A stretch of DNA of 64,000 nucleotides from Benincasa hispida (lineage: Eukaryota; Streptophyta; Magnoliopsida; Cucurbitales; Cucurbitaceae). A program made the translations under genes and the position numbers. Each line of letters starts with the position of its first letter. Within the stretch, counting starts at the first letter, position 1. The stretch lies in NCBI RefSeq assembly GCF_009727055.1, contig NC_052350.1:16429864-16493863 (forward strand). The letters are read 5' to 3'. Below are positions 1-11,328 of this stretch, piece after piece. Below the pieces are notes generated by a model, which made no database searches, was not told the DNA's origin, and saw only the letters and a program-made list of their open reading frames with translations.

Positions 1-369
1 ACACATACATTCTAACAAACAAATATGCATTGTAACACTAATTATTGGTATGGTTTAACAAATAAAATAAAAAAGGCGGAGTACACGTACCAGTTGAAGT
101 CTTTCTTTATTTGAACTCACTCCAGCAGAAGCGAACTTCTCTATGCTCTTTATCACTAAGCAAACAATCGCCTAACAGCACCACGATAGTCTACATGATC
201 GGCAGCGCATGAACCAATAGCAACCGGGGACGACACCACCACTCCAAGTATTCGGTATTCTCGGATTTAGAATCAAAAGGGTGGACTTTGATCAAATTGG
301 TAGAGGGAGGAGAAAAAGACGAATGTATAGTACGAACAAGCAAATGGGAGATAGTAGAAGATTATTGTA

Positions 370-600
370 TGGTCGGGTGCTTGTCGTTTAGAAAAGGGTA
401 CACAATCGTATAGGTTTAGCTAAGTGATCGTCTAGAAAATGGTATGCGATTGTTTGGGTTTGCTCGGCACGCTAAGCGATCTTGTAGTAAACTTAAGCAA
501 TTGTTTAGATATCGTGGGCAATCGTTTAACGTGCAGATGTGCAAACGTTTATGACGATGGGCGTTATCATATAGGCTCTTAATGCTAAGCGATCGTATAG
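370..600 (-). repeat. CGATCG palindrome array in LTR-A copy 1
   Basis: A cluster of degenerate units built on a gcgatcgt-ctag or cgatcgtttag core, spaced about 20-40 bp. It occupies the same relative place as the arrays at 29690-30090 and 40085-40400. This copy is the most eroded. Confidence 0.65.
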
Positions 601-1123
601 AAACACACCGTGAGCGATTTTCTTGCGTTCTTTTTCGTGCCTTGCAAAAATTAAAATAATTTTCATTTTATTCTTCAGTTACAAGAACTGAATTCGAACT
701 TCCCACTTTCACACGATTCCAAAGAATTACTCGGCCAATTATGTCATAACTGCCTAATTAATTAAATAATGAATATAATCATATTATATTCTTAACCTAT
801 AGTTTGATATCATATATCTACTATAGTGTTTTCTCCTCTACTTGATATAAATCATATTTATATCCAATTTCCTCCAAAATAATGTATCTCATATATTTAG
901 TCAATTATATCATATATAATTAACCAGTTCAATTATATCATATATAATCGAACTCCCTCTTGTCAATTTGAACATTTCAAACTGAACCAAAAACTGACTC
1001 TTAACTTTATCCAAGCTACCAAGGGGACCTTATGAACCTATGGCTCGAAGCTTCAACGATACGTGAATAGATAACTAAACTCTTTAGCCAATAGATCCAC
1101 CATCCGTTAACTGTCAGGCATCC

Positions 1124-2758
1124 TGTTGGATAAAAAAATTGATTAGGGACGAATGGGGTTGTACATGCAATCATGCATTAGACATGGCTTATGAGTTTGG
1201 GCTCATGCGTTGGAATGAAAATGCGTTAATCTAGTATGAAATAACCACGTGCTCCTATCACAAGTTTTCTTATGCTCACGCCAAGTATAATGCGAACGTA
1301 AGTTTCTCGGGTAATCCGAGATCAAACATAGGGACTTGTCACTCAATAATGCTTGTGAAGCAATGCGTTTGAGGCGATGAAAAAAATAAATAAAAAGAAG
1401 TTTAATAGATTTACACACTATTCCTACTCCTGACTAAACAGATTGAGCAATAGAAGACTTGCGATGAGAATAGGTAGATACACAACAACCATTAATACAT
1501 AGTAATGTTTATTATCTTAAATCGCCTGAGTAATCCCAACTCATTGTATTAACACATTGCACACCTCTCGGTGGTCAGCCACATGACTATATCTCTATAG
1601 TGCATGGTTGCGTCGAACATGAGATTGTGCCTATCTCTAAAAAATGCAAACTTTTCTTTAGTGCATTCCATCTCTTACCTTCTCAGGCAGTTAAATGCGG
1701 CTATTTAACTTATAGACAAGCAATGCAACAACCCATAAACAAACGTTCCTACAGTCTTTCACCAAGCAAAGAGGATTAACTCACTATACTCGCACAACAC
1801 ACACCTCTTGGTGGGTTGCTTCATGTGTCCTATCTCTAGGCTACACGATTAAGTATGCGATCACCTTTTTTAAATAAACGCTGAAGATATGCAATGATAG
1901 AGATAACGATGAAGAAGAAGATGGCATTGAAGGAATCAAGAGATGCATTGATCTCAAATTGTCTTAATATCTTGAGCTAAAATATAATACAATACAGAAG
2001 TTAGAAGAAAAATGAAGGACTTTGCGTCAAGGCTGCCGGTGATGCCATGGATGAATGGTGGAGATGTCTCTCTCGAGCTCTTTCTTATTTGTGGAGGTGA
2101 AGAATTCTCACTGAAAATCTTGTTCAAGCTCTCATCTGTGATCGCAAATCTCTGCCTTGAGGTAGAAGTTTGAATGTCTTGAAATGATGGTCCAAAAGGC
2201 TAGTTATAGAGTTTAAACACCAACGACTATCATGATTGCGTTATGGCTCACTGCTGTTTTTGTCGCAGTATGGGCAATGTCACATCGTCTTATCTTGTTG
2301 ACACTCCCAAGGTATACGTCCGAACTTGATCCAGCTGAAGTATCAACGCGTTCTACCCATTTTGCAATCGTCCTTCTATTATGGTTGTCACTCTGTGGCC
2401 GCAATTCCCAATTGATCACCGCATTCGCTTGATCACCACATCTTTCATGCGATGAACGCATTCGATTACCCCAACTTCCATGTGATGGAAACATTCGATC
2501 ACTGCAACTTCATGTGATGGACGCATGTGATCCAACTTTCAGTGCATGTGTTTGTCTTTACGATCGTTTGGCTTTAGTGCATGCGTTTGTCTACGATTTT
2601 TTATGTCTAATGCATGCGTTTGATTCCTGCGATAGCTACAAAAATAGACACTTTGGCATGGAGTAATGCATAATATTTGGGTCAATGAGAATTTAAGTGC
2701 TAATCAACGCAAAACTCAATAAAAGGCATATAATAACTGGCATTTCTGCCAGTTATCA
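1124..2758 (-). mobile_element. Solo LTR, Gypsy-type (Tat/Ogre-like), TSD CATCC
   Basis: The segment interrupts LTR-A copy 1 and is bounded by identical 5-bp duplications CATCC at 1119-1123 and 2759-2763. On the minus strand it reads TGATAACTGG at its start and ends TATCCAACA, the TG...CA ends of an LTR. No gag or pol similarity was seen inside, and it is 1635 bp, so a solo LTR is the simplest reading. A diverged copy lies at 8663-10469; both share a tttctcgg-atccgag motif and a terminal hairpin. Gypsy Tat/Ogre assignment is from my recollection of such LTRs and is tentative. Confidence 0.75.
2733..2756. other. Terminal hairpin of the Gypsy-type LTR, copy 1
   Basis: ATAACTGGCA, a 4-nt loop TTTC, then TGCCAGTTAT form a perfect 10-bp stem two bases inside the LTR terminus. 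The second copy has an equivalent stem with different bases (10441-10465). Confidence 0.8.
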
Positions 2759-3448
2759 CATCCCATTAAAGACCAACAGGTGAACTCTTCTTACCACAGA
2801 TATATTTCGGTGTCTATCAGATATACCAATCATGAGTACGATGACACTTCATAAATGTTTGTAAGTACAGTTAGACCAATTTACCATTTTGCCCCTATAG
2901 TTACATCTCACTCCTTACGTACCACCGATCCCTCTATGGAATAATACAACATAGTCCCACTATGTGTGAACACCTCTTGGGCCAAGAGAAGGTGTGTGGC
3001 ATCACGTCGTTCCAACCTTGTAATCAGCCCTTAAGGGAGCTATCTATCCACTTACCCCTGCTTCAGGGAATGAGTGAATTCCATCTTGTGTAGCTAAGTT
3101 CCCAATTCCCAAATCAAATGAATCCCCAATGGCAGGATTTCCCAACTGGCCACTCGTACCCATGAAAATAAAAGGACCGCCCTCAATGGAAGGAGTTCCC
3201 AACTCATTCAGGATTGAAGTCATGTTACCTATGGTCATCCTAGTGAAGTGAAGCCTCTTTCATGAACGATGTTATATAACGAGTTGTTAACACTTCGTGG
3301 TCAGGTCTTATACAAGCTCTTTGTAAAGGATGCCCCCCCTCGCATGTCCCCTACACGAATGATCAGGTTCAGGCTATTTGTGACAAGTCACAACACTTGT
3401 GATCATTCCACAAAGCGGGCCGCATTCGTAACGTTACCAGGATATGGT

Positions 3449-4387
3449 TGTTGGGGTTGATGCCCTAAAGTCTCGTGTCTTGTAGTTTGTAAACAGTTTA
3501 TACGAACGCTTGTGTTATATAGTATATGATATTTTACTTTACATCTTGATTTTGCTCAATTGTATGTTTTATTTTCTTTACCATAAACCAATGAACATAG
3601 AATCCCTATTTATCTGTATGTAACCTAAGCATGTATATGGTGACATACATGTGGATCATGTCTTAAGTGATAACCAAAATGGTCTGTAGTATATGGATAT
3701 AGAAGGGAAACCTTATCCTGGTAACGCTATGGAGGCGGCCGCTTTGTGGAATAGTTACAGGTGTTGTGACTCATCACAGATGGTCTGATCATTATCATTC
3801 ATGTAAGGGACATGCGAGCGGGGGCGTCCTATACAAAGACTTTGTATAAGACCTAACCACGAAGTGTTAACTTCTCGTTATATAACACCGTTAATGGCAG
3901 AGAGTTCAATTCACTAAGATGACCATTGGTAACATGACCTCAATCCTGAGTGACTTGGGAACTTCTTCTATTCAGGGTGGTCCTTTGATTTGTATGGGTG
4001 CGAATGGCCAGGTCACCGATTCAAACCTACCATTTTGGGGGATTCGTCTGATTTGGGAGCTGGAAATTCAGATACACAAGATGGAATTCACTCCTTCCCC
4101 GAGGCAGGAGCAAGTATATAGATAGCTTTCTTAAGGGATAATTCCAGGGCTTGAATGATGTGGCGCCACACACCTTCTCTTGGCCCAAGAGGTGTTCACA
4201 CATAGTTGGACTATGTTGTATTGTTCATTAGAGGAATCAGTGATACTTAAGGAGTAGATGTAACTACAGAGAAAAAACGGTAGAATTGCCCAGACTGTTA
4301 ATGAGCATCTGTAAGGTCATCGTACTCTGATTGATAGTGAACCGTTTTCCAACTCTAGCATCAGGTAGACCTCAGAAAAATTGTGTA
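3449..4387 (+). repeat. 5' LTR (LTR-A type, 3' part deleted)
   Basis: It begins TGTTGGGGTTGATGCC, matching the 3' LTR start at 6678 and the reverse complement of the solo LTR-A end at 41875. The CGATCG array and the LTR 3' half are absent. The part from about 3707 onward is the reverse complement of 2764-3446, making a long inverted repeat. Confidence 0.75.
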
Positions 4388-6580
4388 GAGGAGAAAGAAT
4401 AGAACCCTGTTGGACATGGTTCGTTCGATGATGAGTTACGCTTTCTTACCGACTCGTTTTGGGTTTCGCAATGGAGACTACGTTATACTACTCAAGTGGT
4501 CCCTCCAGAGTTTTGCGAGAACACCTCTAGAGTTGCGGAACGGGCGAAAGCTAGTTTATGTCACTTCCGCATTTGGGTTGCCCTGCACATGTGCTTAAGG
4601 CAAATACCAAGAAGTTAGAACCACGGTTGAGGTTTATGCCTCTTTGTAGGTACCCCAAAGGTACATGAGGGGTTACTTTTATGATCTCGGAAAATAGGGT
4701 GTTTGTTTCCACGAACGCAAATTTCCTGGAGGAGGATCATATAAGGGAGCACAGTCCTGTGCGTGAGCTTTCCAATGAATTGAAACTTCAACAAAAGTTG
4801 TTGAAGAGCCTGATACATCAGCAAGAGATTGATGGGAGTTCATCTAGTAGGTCGGTTTCACCTCAAGAGTTGAGGGAACCTCGATGTATTGGGAGGGTTG
4901 CGAACCTTCCCATTCGCTATCTGGGTTTCACAGAAATCCTTGCTATAGTAGCAAATGGCGACGTTGAGGATCTGTTGTCTTATCAGAAGGAAATGAAGGA
5001 TGTTGACTGAGATGAATGGGTCAAGGCCATGGATCTCGAGATGGAGTCGATATACTTCAACTCAGTATGGGATCTTGTAGATTAGCCTGATAGGGCAAGA
5101 TATATAGGTTGCAAATGGATCTGCAAGCGCAAACGGGGTGCTGATGGGAAGGTACAGACCTTCAAGGCTCGACTCGGATTATACCTAGGTAGAAGAAGTC
5201 GACTATGAGGAGACTTTCTTACCTGTTACCATGTTAAAGTCGATTTACATCCTCATGTCCATTACAGCTTATTATAATTATGAGATCTGGAAAATTGTCG
5301 TCAAGACGGCCTTTCTAAATGGTAATCTTGAAGAGACCATTTATATGATGCAACCTGAGGGATTCATAGACCAAAGTCAAGAGCAAAATCTTTGCAAGCT
5401 GAATCGGTCCATTTACGGGCTGGAACAAGCGTTTAGATCTCGAAACATACGATTTGATACTACGATCAAGTCGTATGGCTTTAACCAGAACATTGATGAA
5501 CCTTATATATACAAGAAGATCATGAACTCTTCAGTAGTCTTCTTAGTGTTGTACGTAGACGATATACTACTCATTTAGAATGATGTAGGTCTACTGACTG
5601 CAATTAAGAACTGGTTAGTGACCCAATTCCAAATGAAATATTTGGGAGAGACTCAGTTTTTTCTAGGTATACATATCTTTTGGGATCGTAAGAACAAAGT
5701 GCTAGAATTGTCTCAGGCATCGTACATTGACAAGATATTGCTCAAGTACTCGATGCAGGACTCCAAGAGGGGCCTACTACCGTTCAGGCATGGAGTCACT
5801 TTGTCTAAGGACATGTGTCCTAAGACGCCTCAGGAGGTTGAGGAGATGAGACGGGTCCCATATGCGTCTGCCGTTGGCAATTTGATGTATGCGATGNCTA
5901 AGACGCCTCAGGAGGTTGAGGAGATGAGACGGGTCCCATATGCGTCTGCCGTTGGCAATTTGATGTATGCGATGCTCTGTACTCGTCAAGACATCAACTA
6001 CACTGTAGGCATAGTTAGTAGGTATCAGTCTAACCCAGGCCAGGGTCACTGGACCATAGTAAAGCACATTTTCAAGTACCTTCGGAGAACGAGGAACTAC
6101 ATGCTCGTGTATAGATTTAGGAATTTGATCCTTACTAGAGACACGAATTCTGACTTTCAGACTGATAAGGACTCTCACAAGTCCACATCAGGATCGGTCT
6201 TTACTCTTAACGGAGGAGCTGTAGTGTGGCGAAACACTAAGCAGGGGTGTATCGCGAACTCCACTATGGAGGCGGAGTACAAAGTGGCTTGCAAAGCTGC
6301 TAAAGAGGTCGTTTGGCTCAAGAAGTCCTTGACAGAACTGGAAGTTGTTCCAGATATGTCTAGGCTCATTACCCTCTATTGTGATAATAGTGGGGCAGTG
6401 GTGACGTGATCGAAAATATCATCTGATTTGCGAGATAATGCATCAAGGGGACGTAATCGTCACAAGGATCACTTCGGAGTAATATGTTACTGACCCGTTT
6501 ACAAGGATCTCACGTTACAGTGTTTGAGGGTTACCTTCCAAGCATGGATCTACAAGATCGCCTGCAGCTGAACTAGGTCA
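4388..6580 (+). pseudogene. Copia pol remnant (INT C-terminus, RT, RNase H)
   Basis: The 4388-4600 part resembles the end of a Copia integrase (residues RNRTLLDMVRSMMSYA, then a frameshift). The 4681-5010 part is the integrase-RT linker (NANFLEEDHIREHSPV). RT follows at 5010-5980: its core at 5231-5578 has KTAFLNGNLEE, SIYGLEQA and an intact YVDD box (LYVDDILLI) followed at once by a stop. RNase H spans about 5980-6410, with STMEAEYKVACKAAKEVVWL and the final ITLYCDNSGAV. There are several frameshifts and stops. The region includes the artefactual 78-bp insertion with an N at 5897, which by chance keeps the frame. The protein would have copied element RNA to cDNA; it is not functional. Confidence 0.85.
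5820..5974. other. Assembly join: single N between two identical 77-bp copies
   Basis: Bases 5820-5896 and 5898-5974 are identical and separated only by N at 5897. This is what results when two overlapping contig ends are placed side by side instead of merged. The second copy is probably not present in the genome. Confidence 0.85.
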
Positions 6581-6677
6581 AGTTTGAGATTTTCTTGTAC
6601 TAGGCTTTTATGCCCTAGATTATTGTTTTGTACTATTTTTATGTACACTCCACTTCGCTTTAGGACAAATGGGAGAT

Positions 6678-6888
6678 TTTTGGGGTTGATGCCCTAAAGT
6701 CTTGTGTCCTATAGTTTGTAAACAGTTTGTACGAACGCTTCTGTTGTATTTTGTTGTATAATATATGATATTTACTTTACATCTTGATTTTGCTCAATTA
6801 TAGGTTTTATTTGCTTTACCACAAACCAATAAACATAAAGTCCCTAGTTGGACTATGTTGTATTGGTCATTAGAGGAGTCATAGATGC
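6678..6888 (+). repeat. 3' LTR of Copia element 1, internally deleted
   Basis: It starts with TTTTGGGGTTGATGCCC (TG mutated to TT) directly after the purine-rich aaatgggagat. It follows the 5' LTR for about 170 bp, then jumps at about 6843 to the LTR block gttggactatgttgtattg that in the 5' LTR lies several hundred bases further on, and stops at about 6888. Confidence 0.7.
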
Positions 6889-6976
6889 AGAAAATGAGTA
6901 ACGACAAATGCAAAAACCCACCGCGACTATAAAATGTGTTCAATTCAAAGTTGTAATTTGGAATATTAGAGAACCT

Positions 6977-6990
6977 GGCTCTGACACCAA
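6977..6990 (-). other. Primer-binding site, minus-strand Copia
   Basis: On the minus strand this reads TTGGTGTCAGAGCC, one change from the common plant initiator-Met tRNA site TGGTATCAGAGCC. It directly abuts the LTR end (minus strand ...CCTTCCA), so LTR-E is the 5' LTR of a minus-strand element whose body to the left is almost wholly lost. Confidence 0.6.
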
Positions 6991-7257
6991 TGGAAGGAAA
7001 TCGAATCTGAGATTTCCATAAGCAGCAGAATTAAGATTATTCCAAATCACAATCATGAATGAACAATACATTTACAGTCGACTTCAGACAAGTAGTTATA
7101 CAATTAATACAGAAACCACAATATGAAAACTCAAATGAACAAAGAGAATACTCTACGAACATTTGAAGATGCATCTCCACGCTTCTTTGTGCACGACCGC
7201 TCAAACAATAGCAACCATGAATGCTCGATCTACACGACCGCAACACAGCACAAACTC

Positions 7258-7295
7258 CTGTCTCTTATACACATCTAGATGTGTATAAGAGACAG
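7258..7295. other. Nextera/Tn5 mate-pair junction adapter (artefact)
   Basis: Bases 7258-7276 read CTGTCTCTTATACACATCT, the 19-bp Tn5 mosaic end. Bases 7277-7295 are its exact reverse complement, placed back to back. That 38-bp palindrome is the circularisation junction of Nextera mate-pair libraries and is not plant sequence. The two flanks may derive from the two ends of one mate-pair fragment and not be adjacent in the genome. Confidence 0.95.
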
Positions 7296-7515
7296 ATTGT
7301 ATAGGTCGATGCCCAATCGTTTAGCTAAAGCTAAGCGATCGTCTAGCAAAAGCTATGCGATCGTTTAGCTCATCGCTTAGCTCGGTCTATCGCCTACAGA
7401 CACTATACGATCGTTTACTTTGGGCAAGCGATCGTCTAGCAAAAGCTATGGATTGTTTGATAAATAATGTATGATCGTTTAGCTCGCCACTATATGATCG
7501 TTTAGCTAACCCAAA
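7296..7515 (-). repeat. CGATCG palindrome array in LTR-E
   Basis: Repeated units of the form gcgatcgtctagcaaaagct and atgatcgtttagct alternate here. The organisation equals the arrays in the LTR-A copies, showing that LTR-E belongs to the same LTR superfamily. Confidence 0.7.
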
Positions 7516-8662
7516 CTATCGTTTAGTAATTTTATATTTACTTGACAACTCCGTGAGATCCTTTTTTGTTAGAGAGAAATCTCTAAAAAACTTTTTATGA
7601 AAAGCTTTTCAATAGTTTGTAAAACTTACTAAAATTAGGAAAACCATTTTCCTTTTATCTCATGGCTACCATGAAAAACCAATAACCACCCACTCAAGTG
7701 GTTATTAAAGAAAAAGAATTAATTATCCAATAATAATAATTATTATAAATATATATGATAACCAACTTATCATATTATATTTATAACCTATAGTTTTAAT
7801 ATTTCATCTCATAAAACATATAAACCATAGTTCTTTTTCTATTACATGGTACTTATTGTAAATCTCATTTACATCAATCCTCCACTAGAGGTATCTCATA
7901 CATCATCCCAATTATATGATATATAATCAAAATTCCTTTTGTCAATTTGAACATTTCAAATCAACACCAAGAACTGATCCTCAACTGAATCCATTAAGCT
8001 ACCAAAGGGACCTTATGGACCTGTAGCTCGAAGCTCCAACAGTACGTGAATAATTGACTAAACTCTTTAGTCACGGGATCCACCATCCGTTAACTGTCAG
8101 GCACTCCACTAAAGACCGACAGTTGAACTCTCCTTACCACAGATATATTATGTGTTAATCTTAACCAATCAGCAGTGCGGCAACCCTTTACAGATAGCTT
8201 GTAAATACCACTGGGCCAATAACCATTATGCCTCTATAGTTACATCTGTCTCCTTAAGTACCACTGATCCCTCTAATGAACATAAGTCATAGTTCTACTA
8301 TGACTGAGTCTTCTCTTCCAAAGAAAAGTTGTGGCCACTATGTTCAAGCCTTGGAATCAGCCCTTAAGGGAGCAATCTCTCTACTTATCCCTGCTTCGGG
8401 AAAGGAGTGAATTCCATCTCATAGATTGTGTTCCCAGCTCCCAGATCAGACAAGTCCCCAAAATGGTAGGCATGTTGAGTTTGCAATTTGGTCACTCTCA
8501 CCCATACTAATCAAATGGCCGCCCTCAAAGACAGAAGTTTCCAAAACGCTCAGGATTGAGGTCGTGTCACCTATGGTCGTTTAGGTGAGATGCAAGTCTC
8601 TAGTATCAACGGCGTTATATACAGAGTCTAGTCATCTCGTGGTCTAGGTCTTATACAAACTT

Positions 8663-10469
8663 TGTTGACTAATCGCTGATAGGTATGATTGATAATGTTC
8701 TATGCTCGAAATGATGCGATACTACTACTTGATTTGTGTTAATTATGGATGTTCACGTAGTATGCCATGCGTTTTCACAAGTTTCCTTACAATGGAACCA
8801 AGTGTAATTCCACCGCAAGTTTCTCGGTGTGATCCGAGGTCGAACTTAGGGATTGTTTTAGGTTATTGTGATATGTTATCGATATATGCAACCAGGTTTT
8901 CAATCTTTGAAAATGTGTTTGTACGGGTATATAAATTGTGATAAAATAAATTAAAGCAGTAAAGATGCGATGATAAAATAAAATAAAATAAACCTAAGCT
9001 AGATGATACAAGATAGAGGCTTCATGTTACAAGATGCTGCGGTCAAGGCTGGCTGTGAAAGTTATGCAAAAACGTGAAATGCAGCGACAAGTCTTATGAA
9101 TAGAATAGAAAGAGAAAGATATATAATGTAAACAGCGCAAGTTCTTAATTGCGTTGAAGCTAGAAATACTGTTCCGCTCTTCTCTTGGCGTACATCTTTC
9201 AGTGATCGGCCACGCTCCTGCATGTCTGTGGTGAAACAGAGAATAACATAATGAACACAAGGTTGCTTCCATGTCTGGAAGTACTACTCGTTTTAGTTAA
9301 CGCATTTTTCTAACCTCTCTCAATAGATCAGAATGGCATCTTCACTGCTACTCTCACAGGTGAAGATGTCGTCTAGCATACCTTAGCTAAATGCATTTTA
9401 TACCTTTAACACAGATTAAGTACTTGTTTGATTCATATTAACCATCAGGGGATTGAAAAGACATCATGGATAAAATGATTAATGGAAGAACAGAAATAGA
9501 TAAAGAATGGTATATGAAAGCTATCGAAATATTTAATATATCTATTAAGCGTTTGATACATGGTGTGTGAATGAAAAGATAAAGAGAAAGTGAAATACAA
9601 TAATGAAAGAGATAGAACAGATACAAAAAAGTGCCAATGTCTTGGCACTGATTTGATGGAGATCTGCTTGCTGGATAGGATGGATTTTATGGTAGGGAGA
9701 GCTTCCCTTTCAGGCTTGCTCCACCGGTAGCAGAGATCTATGCACAGAGCTTCCGATCGGGTAATCGGCAGATTAGATCTGAGATTCACCTCTCGTCCTT
9801 ATCTCGTCTTCTTCCCAAATTTCTTCACTTAAGCACTTAGCTCAGCCTTTTCTCTCAACAGTTTAGCAGCACTTAGCCCCGTATCAAGTAGCATAAGTTT
9901 TCTCTGAAATCTATGGGGTATTTATAGGTGTAGGTATTTGATTCCGACCTTATGGTCCCCACTGATGGTTATGGTAATTCCGAAGATGGAGGGATATTAT
10001 TCCTTCTGTTATGAATCAGATCGTCAATTTTGCACAACCGTTAGCTGTACACATGTCTCAATCCTTCGCTTTTGCGTTGCTCAGCTGCATCTTTCGATCG
10101 AGTATTCGTATGCAGTGTTTGTTTTTATTACCATATGCAGTTGAAAGTTAGCTCTAGATCGACTGTCGCATTACGTCGTCATTGCGGTGATTGTCTCTTC
10201 ATTGTTGATTGACGGGCGCAATATGACAGAGATGCATTGATCAGTTTTTCGTGAGCATTGAGCACAAGCGGTGACCTGGTTTCCTACAAAACAGAGTAAA
10301 ACTCGGCTTGTCTTCCATCTTTATGGCGTTAGTGGGTGTAATTGTGATCATTTATAATTATTGTAATTCTAAGCTAATCTTCATACAATCAGCGCATATT
10401 TACTAACTTTTGGCCACAATATCTAGATAAGGTGGCATAAATAACTTGTAATTTCTACAAGTTACCCCA
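8663..10469 (-). mobile_element. Gypsy-type LTR, diverged second copy
   Basis: It interrupts LTR-E and is a diverged relative of 1124-2758: both share the gtttctcgg-gatccgag block (8818-8845 here), the tcaaggctg block and a terminal hairpin. Plus-strand ends are TGTTGACTAATC and GTTACCCCA. No matching 5-bp duplication is visible and part of the host LTR is missing, so the insertion or a later deletion removed target sequence. No gag or pol was seen. A TATTTATAGG box at about 9917 could be promoter-like but lies on the strand opposite to the assumed LTR orientation. Confidence 0.6.
10441..10465. other. Terminal hairpin of the Gypsy-type LTR, copy 2
   Basis: AACTTGTA, loop ATTTC, TACAAGTT form a perfect 8-bp stem. 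Compared with the hairpin at 2733-2756, two stem base pairs differ and both differences are compensated on the other arm. Confidence 0.75.
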
Positions 10470-10692
10470 CCTTAATCCTTATACTACATGACTATTTAAG
10501 ATTATCACTTAAGGCATGATCCACTTGTATATCACATATACATGCTTAAGTTCACATAAGATAGCCAAGGAGCTTTGTTTATTGGATATGAGTAAATGCT
10601 AGAATTAAATAACACTTATTTTATTCATTAAACAATGTGTGTCTTTACAAAACAACGAGATTTCCGAGAGAATTAGGACATCAATCCCAATA

Positions 10693-11328
10693 TCTATAAG
10701 AGACCTTTTGTCTAAGATAGGTTCTATCTAGGCTGGGGTATTTAAGATGACGGCAACGGAATACCCCTACCTAGGAACCTACCTGGAAAGGTGAATTAGA
10801 TAGATTTGATGCATGCATGCAAGTTAAGGACAGTGTATTAAAGAGTTTAATGTGACTACTTGAACTTGTTTTTATTTCAAAGACAAAAGTTTTTTTTTAG
10901 CAGACTTAATAAAATGACTAAGATTATAATCAGTAGTTGGATTGTCTAGATTAGTAAACCCCTAAGGTAGAACATTCAGTGGGAGGTACTTGGGGTATTT
11001 GATGCTTCATTTAAACCTTTCACATTTCTCCCTCATAGTCCACACCGTGAGATCTATCCTCGCGCCTCGTGAACACCCTGGGAGTGTCCCCATAAAGGAT
11101 GGTGTTTGGGTAAGTCAATATCAAGATGGAGGAAGAATGTTCATAGTAAGTGGAGAGCGGGAAGTGCGACAACATATCCACGGTCTCTCCCGTTAGATTA
11201 AATAAAGATTTTGCACGTATCTCGAAGCACCCTGGGAGTGTCCCCTATAGGATGTCTATAATTACTTAGTCTCTTGTCCTAATTTGCTTATTCCCTATGG
11301 TTACTTAGTCTCTTGTCCTAATCTACTT
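10693..11328 (+). mobile_element. Copia B-type untranslated leader fragment
   Basis: This block aligns in order with 35825-36370, the leader between the primer-binding site and gag in Copia B: atctataagaga-ctttgtctaag, ctggaa-ggtgaattagata, catgcatgcaagtt, then the ctcaccctgggagtg and gtcaatatcaagatgga segments. It holds no convincing reading frame. It is flanked by unrelated LTR pieces, so it is a rearranged fragment. A 22-bp phrase starting ttacttagtctc is repeated at about 11253 and 11301. Confidence 0.65.

Larger units (their letters stand above)
1..3448 (-). repeat. LTR-A copy 1, inverted and partial
   Basis: This stretch matches, in the same reverse orientation, the complete solo LTR-A at 39655-41875 (shared blocks such as the CGATCG array, the run of ATATCATAT segments and the gacgaatcccc/actcaggattgaggtcatg block). 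The LTR 3' end lies outside the window to the left. The LTR 5' part is missing because the match stops near 3446, just before the plus-strand LTR that begins at 3449. It is split by a Gypsy-type solo LTR at 1124-2758. Small reading frames within it (for example 3044-3238) are non-coding LTR sequence. Confidence 0.8.
3449..6888 (+). mobile_element. Degenerate Copia element 1
   Basis: The order is a truncated 5' LTR-A-type LTR (3449-about 4387), the C-terminal part of integrase, RT and RNase H remnants, a polypurine tract near 6668-6677, then a deleted 3' LTR. The primer-binding site, gag, protease and the integrase core are missing: LTR sequence passes directly into integrase C-terminal sequence at about 4388. 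No TSD was found. The 5' end abuts the inverted LTR-A copy 1 and the 3' end abuts the leader of a minus-strand element, so both ends are rearranged. Confidence 0.75.
6991..10692 (-). repeat. LTR-E (LTR-A/B-like), minus strand, interrupted
   Basis: Two parts, 6991-8662 and 10470-10692, resemble LTR-A and LTR-B in reverse: the CGATCG array, the AT-rich block, the gaccgacag-ttgaactctcc block and the terminal block near 10560-10692. On the minus strand the LTR begins TATTGGGATTGATGTCC (TG mutated to TA). It is split by a Gypsy-type LTR, with about 130-170 bp of LTR-E lost at that site. It also contains the 38-bp sequencing adapter at 7258-7295, so contiguity across that point is doubtful. Confidence 0.65.

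Noticed and set aside
3044..4125. Two opposite-strand frames with nearly the same start (MTIGNMTSIL...)
   Set aside because: They are the same LTR segment in inverted copies; the frame is incidental and lies in non-coding LTR.
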